Origin: Alphaproteobacteria bacterium
GTDB taxonomy: Bacteria > Myxococcota_A > UBA796 > GCA-2862545
Assembly (NCBI GenBank): GCA_020632925.1
Contig: JACKER010000012.1
Span: 62,001 to 126,000 of the forward strand
Length of the DNA stretch: 64,000 nt
Reading direction: 5' to 3'
A program made the position numbers and the translations under genes. The notes beneath the pieces were generated by a model. It was not told the origin of the DNA. It was given only the letters and a program-made list of their open reading frames with translations, and did not search any database. Positions 9,401 through 15,779 of the stretch are shown here, piece after piece. Positions within the stretch are counted from its first letter, which is position 1. Every line of letters starts with the position of its first letter.

Positions 9401-9573
9401 TTGGTGACGTCCGGGACCGCGTCGATTGGGAGCTGCTGGGCGGACCGGACGCCCACGGCGACCCACAGCACGAGGCCGATCAGGACGAGCGCCTTGTTGC
9501 GCAGGACGAGGGCGAGGAGCCGGTCCAGGAAGCCCGGTCCCGATGGGTGGAGGAGCTCTTCGTCAGTGTGCAT
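6430..9573 (-). CDS. czcA: CzcA-type heavy-metal RND efflux pump
   Basis: The 1,047-residue inner-membrane proton-driven antiporter has the usual length of the HME-RND family. TM1 follows a short cytoplasmic start (LVLIGLVLWVAVGV), there are two large periplasmic loops, and TM4 carries DFGLIVDGSVVMIEN. This is the DFG...DG...EN signature of the Zn/Co/Cd (HME1) branch rather than the Cu/Ag branch. The start at 9573 overlaps the end of czcB by 11 bp. It is the last gene of a nine-gene minus-strand operon. The predicted substrate (Zn, Co or Cd) comes from the motif and has not been tested. Confidence 0.93.
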   Translation of the reverse strand: MHTDEELLHPSGPGFLDRLLALVLRNKALVLIGLVLWVAVGVRSAQQLPIDAVPDVTNVQVQILTDSPGLSPLEVERVVTWPVETAMSGLPRTEEVRSLSRFGLSVVTVVFEDGTDLWWARQLVSERLGDARESIPEGYGEPEIGPPSTGLGEIFQFEVRATEGHDLTLMDLRDVLEWQIAPRLRSVPGVVEVNAFGGELRTYQVEVRPERLAAHKLVLAEVFEALEHNNLTVGGGYLERGREQMLVRGTALLENLDDVRSVVVATTDEGTPITVGALGEVRFAPMIRQGAVTRDGRGEAVIGIAMMGYGENARVVSEALGEAVDELRPSLPDGVEVDVFYDRTELVERTIHTVEKNLLEGGLLVIAVLLLLLGNFRGGVIVALAIPLSMLFAFIGMVMAGLSGNLMSLGAIDFGLIVDGSVVMIENVLRVVAERRKAGKPVDDAAILGATREVARPVVFSVGIIILVYLPILALTGIEGRMFRPMALTVVFALVGSLILAVTAMPVLASMFLQGASEKETRLLRLAHRLYDPLVERVVRWPRLVGTTAVVLFLASLMLAPWLGAVFVPKLDEGSVALQIIRPPSVSLEESIEQASAVERAVLEAFPDEASTVISRTGRAEIATDPMGVDFSDVYVMLRPRNGWTRASDQAELVEEMEAELKRRVPGVNFAFSQPIELRVNELIEGVRSDVALFLYGEDLDQLQEIGDDLVRVLSRIDGAQDVKAEKLAGLPMLQVQVDRKAIARLGMDARDVLDAVEALGGRPAGEVLVGQRRFALQVRFPDSVRANPDTVSRVLVGRSGGAQVPLGQVADIRVEEGPLQIGRENVQRRLTIEVNVRGRDVAGFVAEARERIEAEGVVPSGVLAEWGGSFENLEEATGRLAVLVPLVLLLIFVLLQANFRSTRVTLLVYANVPLAVTGGLVALFVRGLPLSISAAVGFIALFGVAVMNGVVLVTCIRDLHHEGLGAAEAAVQGAKRRLRPVLMTALVAALGFLPMALSHSAGAEVQRPLATVVIGGLVTATLLTLFVLPSLYARWVPDTLGEVSDA

Positions 9574-10726
9574 GGCCCTCTCCCAGCTCGCCCTTCGCGA
9601 GCTCGCTCTTCAAAGCGAAGGCGCCTTCGGTGACGACGCGCTCCGCAGGCTTCAGCCCGGAGCTCAGGCGCACCCGCTCGGCCGACCGCTCGGCAACCGC
9701 CACGGGCCGCGCGGCGAAGTGGCCGACTTCCTGCTCCACGAACACGACGTCGGTGCCGTCGATTCGCTGGATCGCGTCGGCCGGGAGCACGATCCCGCGC
9801 TCGGCCTCGCGCTGCACCGCGAGGTCGGCAGTGGCGAACATGTTGGGCTTCAGCTTGTGGTCGGGGTTGTCGACCACCACGCGCACCTCGACCGTGCGCG
9901 CGTCGGGCTCGATCCAGTCCCCCACCTGGGCCACCGGTCCCTCGAAGCGCTCGTCGGGCCAGGCCTCGATGGCGAAGCGCACGGTCTGCCCCTCGCGAAC
10001 CGCGGACAGGTCACGCTCGTAGACGTCGAGGAGGAGCCACACGTGGTCCAGGTCACCGACCCGGAACAGGGCCTGGCCAGGCTCCACCCGCTGCCCGACC
10101 GAGGCGTTGGCTTCCAGGACCGTGCCGGCGATCGGGCTCTTCACCGGCACGCGCGACGGGAAGTGCTCGCCCGCGTGGGGGTCTCCGACGTCCATCGGCA
10201 CCCCGAGGATGCGCAGCCGCTCCTCGGCTGCCTCGAGGGAGCCCTCGGCCTCGGCGTGGTCGGCCTCGGCCTCGAGCACCTGGGCCCGGGACGACACTCC
10301 GTCCGCCTCGAGACGGCGGAGGCGCTCCAACCTGGCGTCCGCGGCGTCGTCCCGCGCCTTGGCCGTCCGGAACGCGGCCACCGCCTCCCCCAGCTCCGGC
10401 GACTGGACCTGGGCCAGGTCCTGGCCGCGCTTGACGGAGTCCCCGGGGCGGACCGCGATGGTGTCCACCTGACCGGCGATCCAGGCGCTGACGATGGCTT
10501 CCTTCCGCGGGTCGAGCGCTACCCGGGCGGGCAGCGACATGCCGCCTTCCAGGGTGCCCTCTTCGGCCTCGGCCACCACGATGCGCGCGGACGCCAGCGC
10601 CTCCGGGGACAGCTCGACGACACCCGCTTCGTGCTCGTCGTGCCCGTGCTCGTCGTGGTCGTCGTGCTGGGACGAGGTGGAGCCGCAGCCCACCAGGGCG
10701 AGGAACAGGATGGAGATGGGGGTCAT
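9563..10726 (-). CDS. czcB: CzcB-type periplasmic adaptor (membrane fusion protein)
   Basis: ATG 10726 follows GGAGG at six-base spacing and gives 387 residues. A lipoprotein signal (ILFLALVGCGS) is followed by a His/Asp-rich stretch (HDDHDEHGHDEHEAG, about 24-38) that could bind metal. Then come the typical barrel-sandwich, alpha-hairpin and beta-barrel regions (VSAWIAGQVDTIAVRPGDSV; SPIAGTVLEANASVGQRVEPG). It links the RND pump to the outer-membrane channel. The start overlaps czcC by 4 bp (ATGA) and the C-terminus is again His-rich (GEGHAH). Confidence 0.9.
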   Translation of the reverse strand: MTPISILFLALVGCGSTSSQHDDHDEHGHDEHEAGVVELSPEALASARIVVAEAEEGTLEGGMSLPARVALDPRKEAIVSAWIAGQVDTIAVRPGDSVKRGQDLAQVQSPELGEAVAAFRTAKARDDAADARLERLRRLEADGVSSRAQVLEAEADHAEAEGSLEAAEERLRILGVPMDVGDPHAGEHFPSRVPVKSPIAGTVLEANASVGQRVEPGQALFRVGDLDHVWLLLDVYERDLSAVREGQTVRFAIEAWPDERFEGPVAQVGDWIEPDARTVEVRVVVDNPDHKLKPNMFATADLAVQREAERGIVLPADAIQRIDGTDVVFVEQEVGHFAARPVAVAERSAERVRLSSGLKPAERVVTEGAFALKSELAKGELGEGHAH

Positions 10727-11943
10727 CGGGCACCTCCGAGGAGTGCGTCGTCGTCGAGGGCGAGGAGTTGGTCGATGCGGGCGTCGGCGAGCAGCCCACC
10801 GAGGGTCACCACGGCGGCTTCGCCCTGCAGCACCTGGCTCTGGAGCAGGACCGCGGTGGGCAGGTCGATCTCTCCCGCGAGCACACCGGACTCGATGCTC
10901 GCAAGTGCCGCGCGGGCCTCGTCCAGATCGACGCCAGCGGTCTCGACCGCCGCTTCCGCTTCGGCGAGCCGGGCCGACGCGGTCGCCTGCTCGGTCTCCG
11001 CCCGGGCGCGGACGCTGGCGAGCTGGCCCTCGGCGATGTCCACGCCGCCCACTGCCTGCGCGCGACCGACCTGGTTCCGATCGAACAGCGGGAGGGTGAG
11101 CCCGACGGAGGGACCGACGAAGGTGGAGCCGTCTTCGATCCCCACACCGACACCCAAACTCACGCCCGGAACCGCCGCGGCGCGTGCCCAACGGAGGTCC
11201 GCCCGAGCCGCCTCGAGCGCGGCCTCCGCCGCTTCCACATCCGAGCGCTCTCCGGCCGTGGCAGCCTTCCCGTCGGGGGCAACGATGAGCGGGTCGGGCA
11301 CCAGATCGTCCGCCTCGACAGGGGTCATCACGAGGGCAGACAGGCGCCGAAGGGCGTCCGCCTCGCTGCGCCGTGCTTCGAGGAGGCGGGTGGCAGCCTG
11401 GACCTCAGCCAGCCGGGCGAGCCGGAGATCGAGCGTCGAGGCCTCGCCCTCCTCGTGCTTGCGCCGGACGGCGAAGCTCAGGCGAGCCGCGAGCTCCGAG
11501 CCCTCCTGCGCGACCTCGACCACGCCGGTCGCGACCACCGCGTCGACGTAGGCCTGGCGGACTGCGGCGGCGAGCTCTCGTCGGGACCGGTCCAGGGAGG
11601 CCCCAGCCGCCTCGGTCGACCAACGGGCGGAGCGCCGGGCGTGCCATCCCTCGCCGGTCAGTGAGATCGGCTGGGAAACCCCAAGGTCGGCGCGGGCGCC
11701 GTCCGGCGTGGCCCAGGCACTGGCGGAGGGATTGGAGAGGAACAGACTGGACGCCGAGCGCGAGGCCTCGGCGGTGGAGAGCGCAGTCTCGGCTGCGCGC
11801 AGGTCGGGGTGGGCGGTCAGCGCGAGGGCGACCGCTCGGTCCGGGGGAAGCGACGGTTCGCCGCCGTCCGCCCACGCCACGGAGGCGTGCAACAGGACAG
11901 CCACGACCGCACCGCCCCACCCGGCGAGGGTGTGAGAGTGCAT
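10723..11943 (-). CDS. czcC: CzcC-type outer-membrane channel (TolC family)
   Basis: The 406 residues begin with a Sec signal peptide (VVAVLLHASVAWA, cleavage near residue 25). Two internally similar alpha-helical/strand repeats follow, as in TolC-family proteins (LFLSNPSASAWATPDGARAD; AAAVPGVSLGVGVGIEDGS; LTLPLFDRNQ). It would form the outer-membrane exit duct of the CzcCBA complex. A 79-bp gap separates it from the His-rich gene upstream, with no clear promoter, so it is probably transcribed with the rest of the operon. Confidence 0.88.
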   Translation of the reverse strand: MHSHTLAGWGGAVVAVLLHASVAWADGGEPSLPPDRAVALALTAHPDLRAAETALSTAEASRSASSLFLSNPSASAWATPDGARADLGVSQPISLTGEGWHARRSARWSTEAAGASLDRSRRELAAAVRQAYVDAVVATGVVEVAQEGSELAARLSFAVRRKHEEGEASTLDLRLARLAEVQAATRLLEARRSEADALRRLSALVMTPVEADDLVPDPLIVAPDGKAATAGERSDVEAAEAALEAARADLRWARAAAVPGVSLGVGVGIEDGSTFVGPSVGLTLPLFDRNQVGRAQAVGGVDIAEGQLASVRARAETEQATASARLAEAEAAVETAGVDLDEARAALASIESGVLAGEIDLPTAVLLQSQVLQGEAAVVTLGGLLADARIDQLLALDDDALLGGAR

Positions 11944-12022
11944 AGAAGTCGAGCCTTACGACAGAGGGAGCCGGGCGCGCACGAGCGCACGCGTCCGACA
12001 GTTCAGGACCGTGACGTGGGGC

Positions 12023-12379
12023 TCAGGCTCTGGGAGGCGGCACCGGCGGGGCGTTGGCGCGGTACACGGGATGTTCGACCAGCCCCGGGGGGCGGTCGCG
12101 CAGCACGACGTCGATCTGCGCCTCGGCGAGGTCGATGTCGCTCGGCAGAACGGCGGGGATCGAGCTGTGGCAGCCGCACGTGTGGCTGACCGGCGTGCAG
12201 CCGTGCTCGGCTTCGAGGGCGTTGTGGCTCGCGACGTCCTCGTGCTCGTCGTGCTCGACGAGGTGCGCGATATGGCCGTCGTGTAGCAGATGCTCCAGAT
12301 TCTCGAGCAGCTCCATCCAGCCCGGCATCAGGGAGATGCAGAGGATGAACGTCAGGAGCTTGCGGAAGAAGAGGCGCAC
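12023..12379 (-). CDS. membrane-anchored His-rich small protein of the metal operon
   Basis: The 118-residue protein starts with a short basic end and a hydrophobic segment (LLTFILCISLMPGW). Then come clustered histidines and acidic residues (HLLHDGHIAHLVEHDEHED, HNALEAEHGC, HTCGCHSS). This composition suggests a periplasmic metal-binding or metal-sensing protein, similar in position and style to the CzcI-type small proteins before czcC in other bacteria, although I cannot show homology. It starts 7 bp after the methyltransferase stop codon. Confidence 0.65.
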   Translation of the reverse strand: MRLFFRKLLTFILCISLMPGWMELLENLEHLLHDGHIAHLVEHDEHEDVASHNALEAEHGCTPVSHTCGCHSSIPAVLPSDIDLAEAQIDVVLRDRPPGLVEHPVYRANAPPVPPPRA

Positions 12380-12386
12380 GATGCCG

Positions 12387-13043
12387 TCAGTCTATCCGAT
12401 GGGTTTCACGCGCGCTTCCCGGGCTGCGGGAGGCCTCTACCAGGATGACCACTCCCGAAACGCGGTGCTGGACCTCAACATCCCGGAAGCCAGCTGTATG
12501 GACATTCTCGGCCGTGTCACGGTCGATGTGCGCACCCCAGATGTTCACGGGCAAGAAGTCCAACCACCGCATGAACGCGGCCAGCACGGGGTTCGGCGAG
12601 ATGACGTGCTCCAAGAGGACGAGCTTCCCGCCGGGCTTCAGCACACGCTGCGCTTCCCGAAGCCCCCGAACCGGGTCGGGTACCGAGCAGAACACGAAGC
12701 TGGCGACGACCGCATCGAAGCTCTCGTCGTCGAAGGGCAGCGCCTGGACGTCCGCCTCGTGCAGCTCGACCGTCGCTCCCGACTGCTCGGCTCGACGCCG
12801 CGCCCGAGACAACATGCCTGGCGACAGATCGATGCCGACCACCTGGTGCTCGTCCCGGTGGTAGGCGAGGTTCTTCCCAGTCCCCACCCCGACCTCCAGG
12901 ACGCGGCCCGCGGGCACCCGCTCCCACAGCTCTCGGCGCCACCGCCGGAAGAACACGACCTCGGTCACCCACTCAAGCGCGTCGTACACCGGCGCGATCC
13001 GGTCGTACCTTCGTCGAGTCAGCGCGCTGTCCTCGGCTACCAC
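12387..13043 (-). CDS. class I SAM-dependent methyltransferase, phospholipid/quinone type
   Basis: GTG 13043 gives 218 residues and overlaps the preceding kinase stop codon. Motif I is VLEVGVGTGKN, motif II region is ALPFDDESFDAVV and motif III is LKPGGKLVLLEHV. The start RRRYDRIAPVYDALEW and the segment SPNPVLAAFMRWLDFLPVN resemble the UbiE/PmtA group that methylates quinone precursors or phosphatidylethanolamine. The neighbours (ABC1 kinase, START-like protein) also point to lipids or isoprenoids. The substrate is unknown, and the location inside a copper/zinc operon is unusual. Confidence 0.8.
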   Translation of the reverse strand: MVAEDSALTRRRYDRIAPVYDALEWVTEVVFFRRWRRELWERVPAGRVLEVGVGTGKNLAYHRDEHQVVGIDLSPGMLSRARRRAEQSGATVELHEADVQALPFDDESFDAVVASFVFCSVPDPVRGLREAQRVLKPGGKLVLLEHVISPNPVLAAFMRWLDFLPVNIWGAHIDRDTAENVHTAGFRDVEVQHRVSGVVILVEASRSPGSARETHRID

Positions 13044-14635
13044 CGCAAGGCCCCGACCATGCCGAAGAACACCAGGGCCGCCCCAGGTACCGACCATCCG
13101 CTGACCACCGGAGGCAGAGCTGTCACCAGGCACATCCCACCGACGAGCACCAGCGCCGCCCAGACCACCGTCCGATCCCGGCCAGGAGCGGTGGCCTCCG
13201 CGGGAGTCGGTACCGGCCACACGCCACGCTCCAACAGCTCGGCCGCTCCAAGCGGGAGTCGCTCGGCCAGCTCCCACCAGATCGGCAGCGACCGCTCGAG
13301 CCCCTCACGAAGTCGATCTACGGAGAACAGCTGCTCCTTGAGTCGGTTCAGATAGGGATCCGCCTCCTTGGACAAGTCCATCGATGGGTCCACCGCGAGC
13401 ACGACGCCCTCCACCGTGACCAGCGCCTTGCCGAGCAGCACCGTGTCCGATGGAAAAACGAGCCCGTACCGAGCGCCGATGGTGAGCTCCTCGTAGACGA
13501 GCTTGGCAAAGCCGTACTCGGCCACGCTCTTGCCATGCCAGGCGCGGTAGCGAGCCTCGACCGCCTCCCGGAAGGCCGCGACGTCCGCCCCCGGCTCGAC
13601 CCGGGCCATCCGCAGCAGGAAGTAGGAGGCGAGGTCGACGTCCCCCCGGCCCAGGGCCCACATGAGCAGCGCACAGTCCCGGCGCATGCGGTCGTCGACT
13701 CGCCCGAAGATGCCGAAGTCCAGGAGCACGATCTCGCCGGTCGGCGTCACGTGGAGGTTTCCGGGATGCGGATCGGCGTGGAACAGCCCGAAGTCGAAGA
13801 TCTGGGCGAGCACCGCCTCGAGGCCACGCTGCATCAGCGCGTGCGGGTCGATGCCGTGGCGTTCGAGCGCCTCGACATCGTCCATGGGGAAGCCCTCGAC
13901 GAAGTCCATCACGATCAGGTCGCGGCTGCCGTGGTGGACCTTGGGCACGCGCACCCCGTCCCAAGACTCGAAGCGCCTCCCGACCTCGCGCCCCACCTGG
14001 GCCTCGTTGCGGAAGTCCAGCTCGCGTCGGGTGTACTCGGCCAACTCTCGAGCAGCGGCCACTGGCCGATAGGGCCGAGCCGCGGGCAGAAAGCGCTCCA
14101 TGCGCTCGGCCAGCCAGACCAGGATCTCGAGGTCCTCGTCGACGATGTGGTCGATCTGGGGTCGCTTGACCTTGACCGCGACCTTCTCCCCGGTCGGCAG
14201 CTCGCCGACGTGGACCTGCGCCACCGACCCCGCCGCGAGCGGCTCGACGTCGAACCGGGCGAACGCCTGGTCGAGCGGCATGCCCATCTCTCGCTCGACC
14301 GTCTCGCGGATCTGGTCGAACGGAACAGGGGGCACATCGCTCTGCAGGCTGTGGAGCTCTCGAGCGAGCTCGGCTGGCACCAGGTCGGTTCGGACCGACA
14401 GGATCTGCCCGATCTTCACGAAGGCCGGCCCGAGCCTGGTCAGCGCCATCCGCACACCCACGGGCCAGGGATGCTCGGAGACGCGGCGGCCCGTCCACCG
14501 AGCCCAGGTGCAGTGGGCTCGACAGCGCAGCGTCGCGCAGTGCGTGATCCGCATCCGTGCCGCCGGCACATGAAGCCCTTCGAGCATGAACGTGGTCACG
14601 ACCTCGGACAGACGCCTCGGGGACGGATGGGTCAT
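13037..14635 (-). CDS. ABC1/AarF/UbiB-family atypical kinase with C-terminal membrane helices
   Basis: From ATG 14635 the protein has 532 residues. Family hallmarks are present: KIGQ in GPAFVKIGQILS (the KxGQ motif), the Ala-rich loop AAGSVAQVH, Lys in VAVKVKRP, HADPHPGN and the DFG motif LLDFGIFG. Two hydrophobic helices close the C-terminus (VVWAALVLVGGMCLVTALPP and GAALVFFGMVGAL), as in UbiB. UbiB/COQ8 proteins are ATPases or kinases needed for quinone or prenyl-lipid handling at membranes. The start overlaps the START-like gene by 4 bp (ATGA). Its role beside a copper pump is not established. Confidence 0.88.
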   Translation of the reverse strand: MTHPSPRRLSEVVTTFMLEGLHVPAARMRITHCATLRCRAHCTWARWTGRRVSEHPWPVGVRMALTRLGPAFVKIGQILSVRTDLVPAELARELHSLQSDVPPVPFDQIRETVEREMGMPLDQAFARFDVEPLAAGSVAQVHVGELPTGEKVAVKVKRPQIDHIVDEDLEILVWLAERMERFLPAARPYRPVAAARELAEYTRRELDFRNEAQVGREVGRRFESWDGVRVPKVHHGSRDLIVMDFVEGFPMDDVEALERHGIDPHALMQRGLEAVLAQIFDFGLFHADPHPGNLHVTPTGEIVLLDFGIFGRVDDRMRRDCALLMWALGRGDVDLASYFLLRMARVEPGADVAAFREAVEARYRAWHGKSVAEYGFAKLVYEELTIGARYGLVFPSDTVLLGKALVTVEGVVLAVDPSMDLSKEADPYLNRLKEQLFSVDRLREGLERSLPIWWELAERLPLGAAELLERGVWPVPTPAEATAPGRDRTVVWAALVLVGGMCLVTALPPVVSGWSVPGAALVFFGMVGALRW

Positions 14636-15180
14636 CGCTGCCCCCGATCCGCCTGGTCCAGGAGCGCTTGGAGCATGTTGGGCAGCGCCTTGTTCTCGGC
14701 CCACCGGAGCAGCGGGCCCGGGACCGACTTCCCGAGGTCGGCCATGGCCTCGAGCCGCACGCGCGTCCGGCCATCCGGAAGCTCCTCCAGGCTCCACGCT
14801 CCGCGCGTGTCCTCGAGCGAGCCACTCCCGGGGACGTACTCCCACGCCGCGACGTAGGTGACGCGCCCCTCGTTCTCCGAAGCCCGAGAGGTCATCCGGA
14901 CGACCCAGGTTCGGTCGCGAAACGGCCAGGGTAGCTCGGTCAGCCCGTCGCACACCGCCGTGCTGCCCTCCACCCGCTCGAGGGAGGCGGTCCGCATGTA
15001 CGGCACCCAGGCATGCTGCGCTCCGCTTCCACTCAGGGGCGGCCACAGCTCGGCGGCGGCTCGAGGCACGACCGCGTCGATTCCCGCGCGAAGAACACCG
15101 TCTTCCGACGACGCGGTGAACGCGGGTTCCTGAGCCCAGGCCACGGCGAGCCACAGTGCGATCACGACCCACTCTCGCAT
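14632..15180 (-). CDS. secreted START/SRPBCC-like lipid-binding protein
   Basis: The 182 residues start with a signal peptide (VVIALWLAVAWAQ, cleavage near 16). The body (GIDAVVPRAAAELWPPL ... FRDRTWVVRMTSRAS ... YVAAWEYVPGSGSLEDTRGAWSLEEL ... PDGRTRVRLEAMADLGKSVPGPLLRWAEN) matches the pattern of START-domain proteins that hold lipids in a helix-grip cavity. A periplasmic or surface location is predicted. The start at 15180 overlaps the end of the upstream gene (15162) by 19 bp. Family assignment is by pattern only. Confidence 0.7.
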   Translation of the reverse strand: MREWVVIALWLAVAWAQEPAFTASSEDGVLRAGIDAVVPRAAAELWPPLSGSGAQHAWVPYMRTASLERVEGSTAVCDGLTELPWPFRDRTWVVRMTSRASENEGRVTYVAAWEYVPGSGSLEDTRGAWSLEELPDGRTRVRLEAMADLGKSVPGPLLRWAENKALPNMLQALLDQADRGQR

Positions 15181-15779
15181 TTGTGCAGGAGGGCCAGCAG
15201 ATCGAGACCGGGCAGCTTCAGTTGGGCCGCATGCAGCGTTCCCCAGTGGTCCTCGAGGTAGCTCCGCAAGAAGGCGATGGCGTGTCCGAGGGGTACGACG
15301 CGGTGCGTGGGATACTCGGTCGGCTCCCCTCGGCCACCGAAAGCGACCATCCGCACGGCATGCCCGTGTGCGGTGACCGCGTGTCCCGACGCCAGGAGCT
15401 GCCGAACGACCTCTGGCGCATGGTCCGGCGGACAGCATCCAAACCGGGCCAGCGCGGCACCGAGCACCAGAGGGTCGCGCGCGGCAGGGTTGAAGTGGGC
15501 ACGCCCCTCCTTCACCTCACCGACGATCATGTCGGCCCGATCGGCCGGACAGCCGAGTGCCGGGTCGGGCTCGAACAGGGCAGCGCCCGACACGCGACGT
15601 CGGCGGGAGGGGCGCACTTCTCGTCCGGCACCGGGGAATCGAAACGCGAGCACATCCAGATCGGTTGCCGACCGCGTGGCCTTCCGGGTCGACTCGATCA
15701 CCGGGTACTCGCACACCGTGAAGTAGCCGTTGATCTGGAGATAGGCCTGAACCACCGCGACCGCCGTGTCCATGCTCAC
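15162..15779 (-). CDS. PD-(D/E)XK nuclease-fold-like protein of unknown function
   Basis: The 205-residue product starts at GTG 15779, overlapping the ATPase stop codon (GTGA). The N-terminal half reads VVQAYLQINGYFTVCEYPV, then TDLDVLAFRFPG, then MIVGEVKEGRAHFN. This helix, Asp-strand, ExK-strand order is the core of PD-(D/E)XK nuclease folds (Asp in TDLD; Glu and Lys in GEVKEG). The C-terminal half is not recognised. No partner methylase or helicase is nearby, so a restriction role is unlikely. It is an uncharacterised component of the metal operon. Confidence 0.6.
   Translation of the reverse strand: MSMDTAVAVVQAYLQINGYFTVCEYPVIESTRKATRSATDLDVLAFRFPGAGREVRPSRRRRVSGAALFEPDPALGCPADRADMIVGEVKEGRAHFNPAARDPLVLGAALARFGCCPPDHAPEVVRQLLASGHAVTAHGHAVRMVAFGGRGEPTEYPTHRVVPLGHAIAFLRSYLEDHWGTLHAAQLKLPGLDLLALLHKCESGS

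Noticed and set aside
7468..9633. 721-codon open frame on the plus strand opposite czcA
   Set aside because: Antisense shadow of a clearly recognised gene, with no recognisable domain.
11944..12022. Separate promoter before czcC
   Set aside because: No sigma-54 element and no convincing -35/-10 pair were found in the 79-bp gap.
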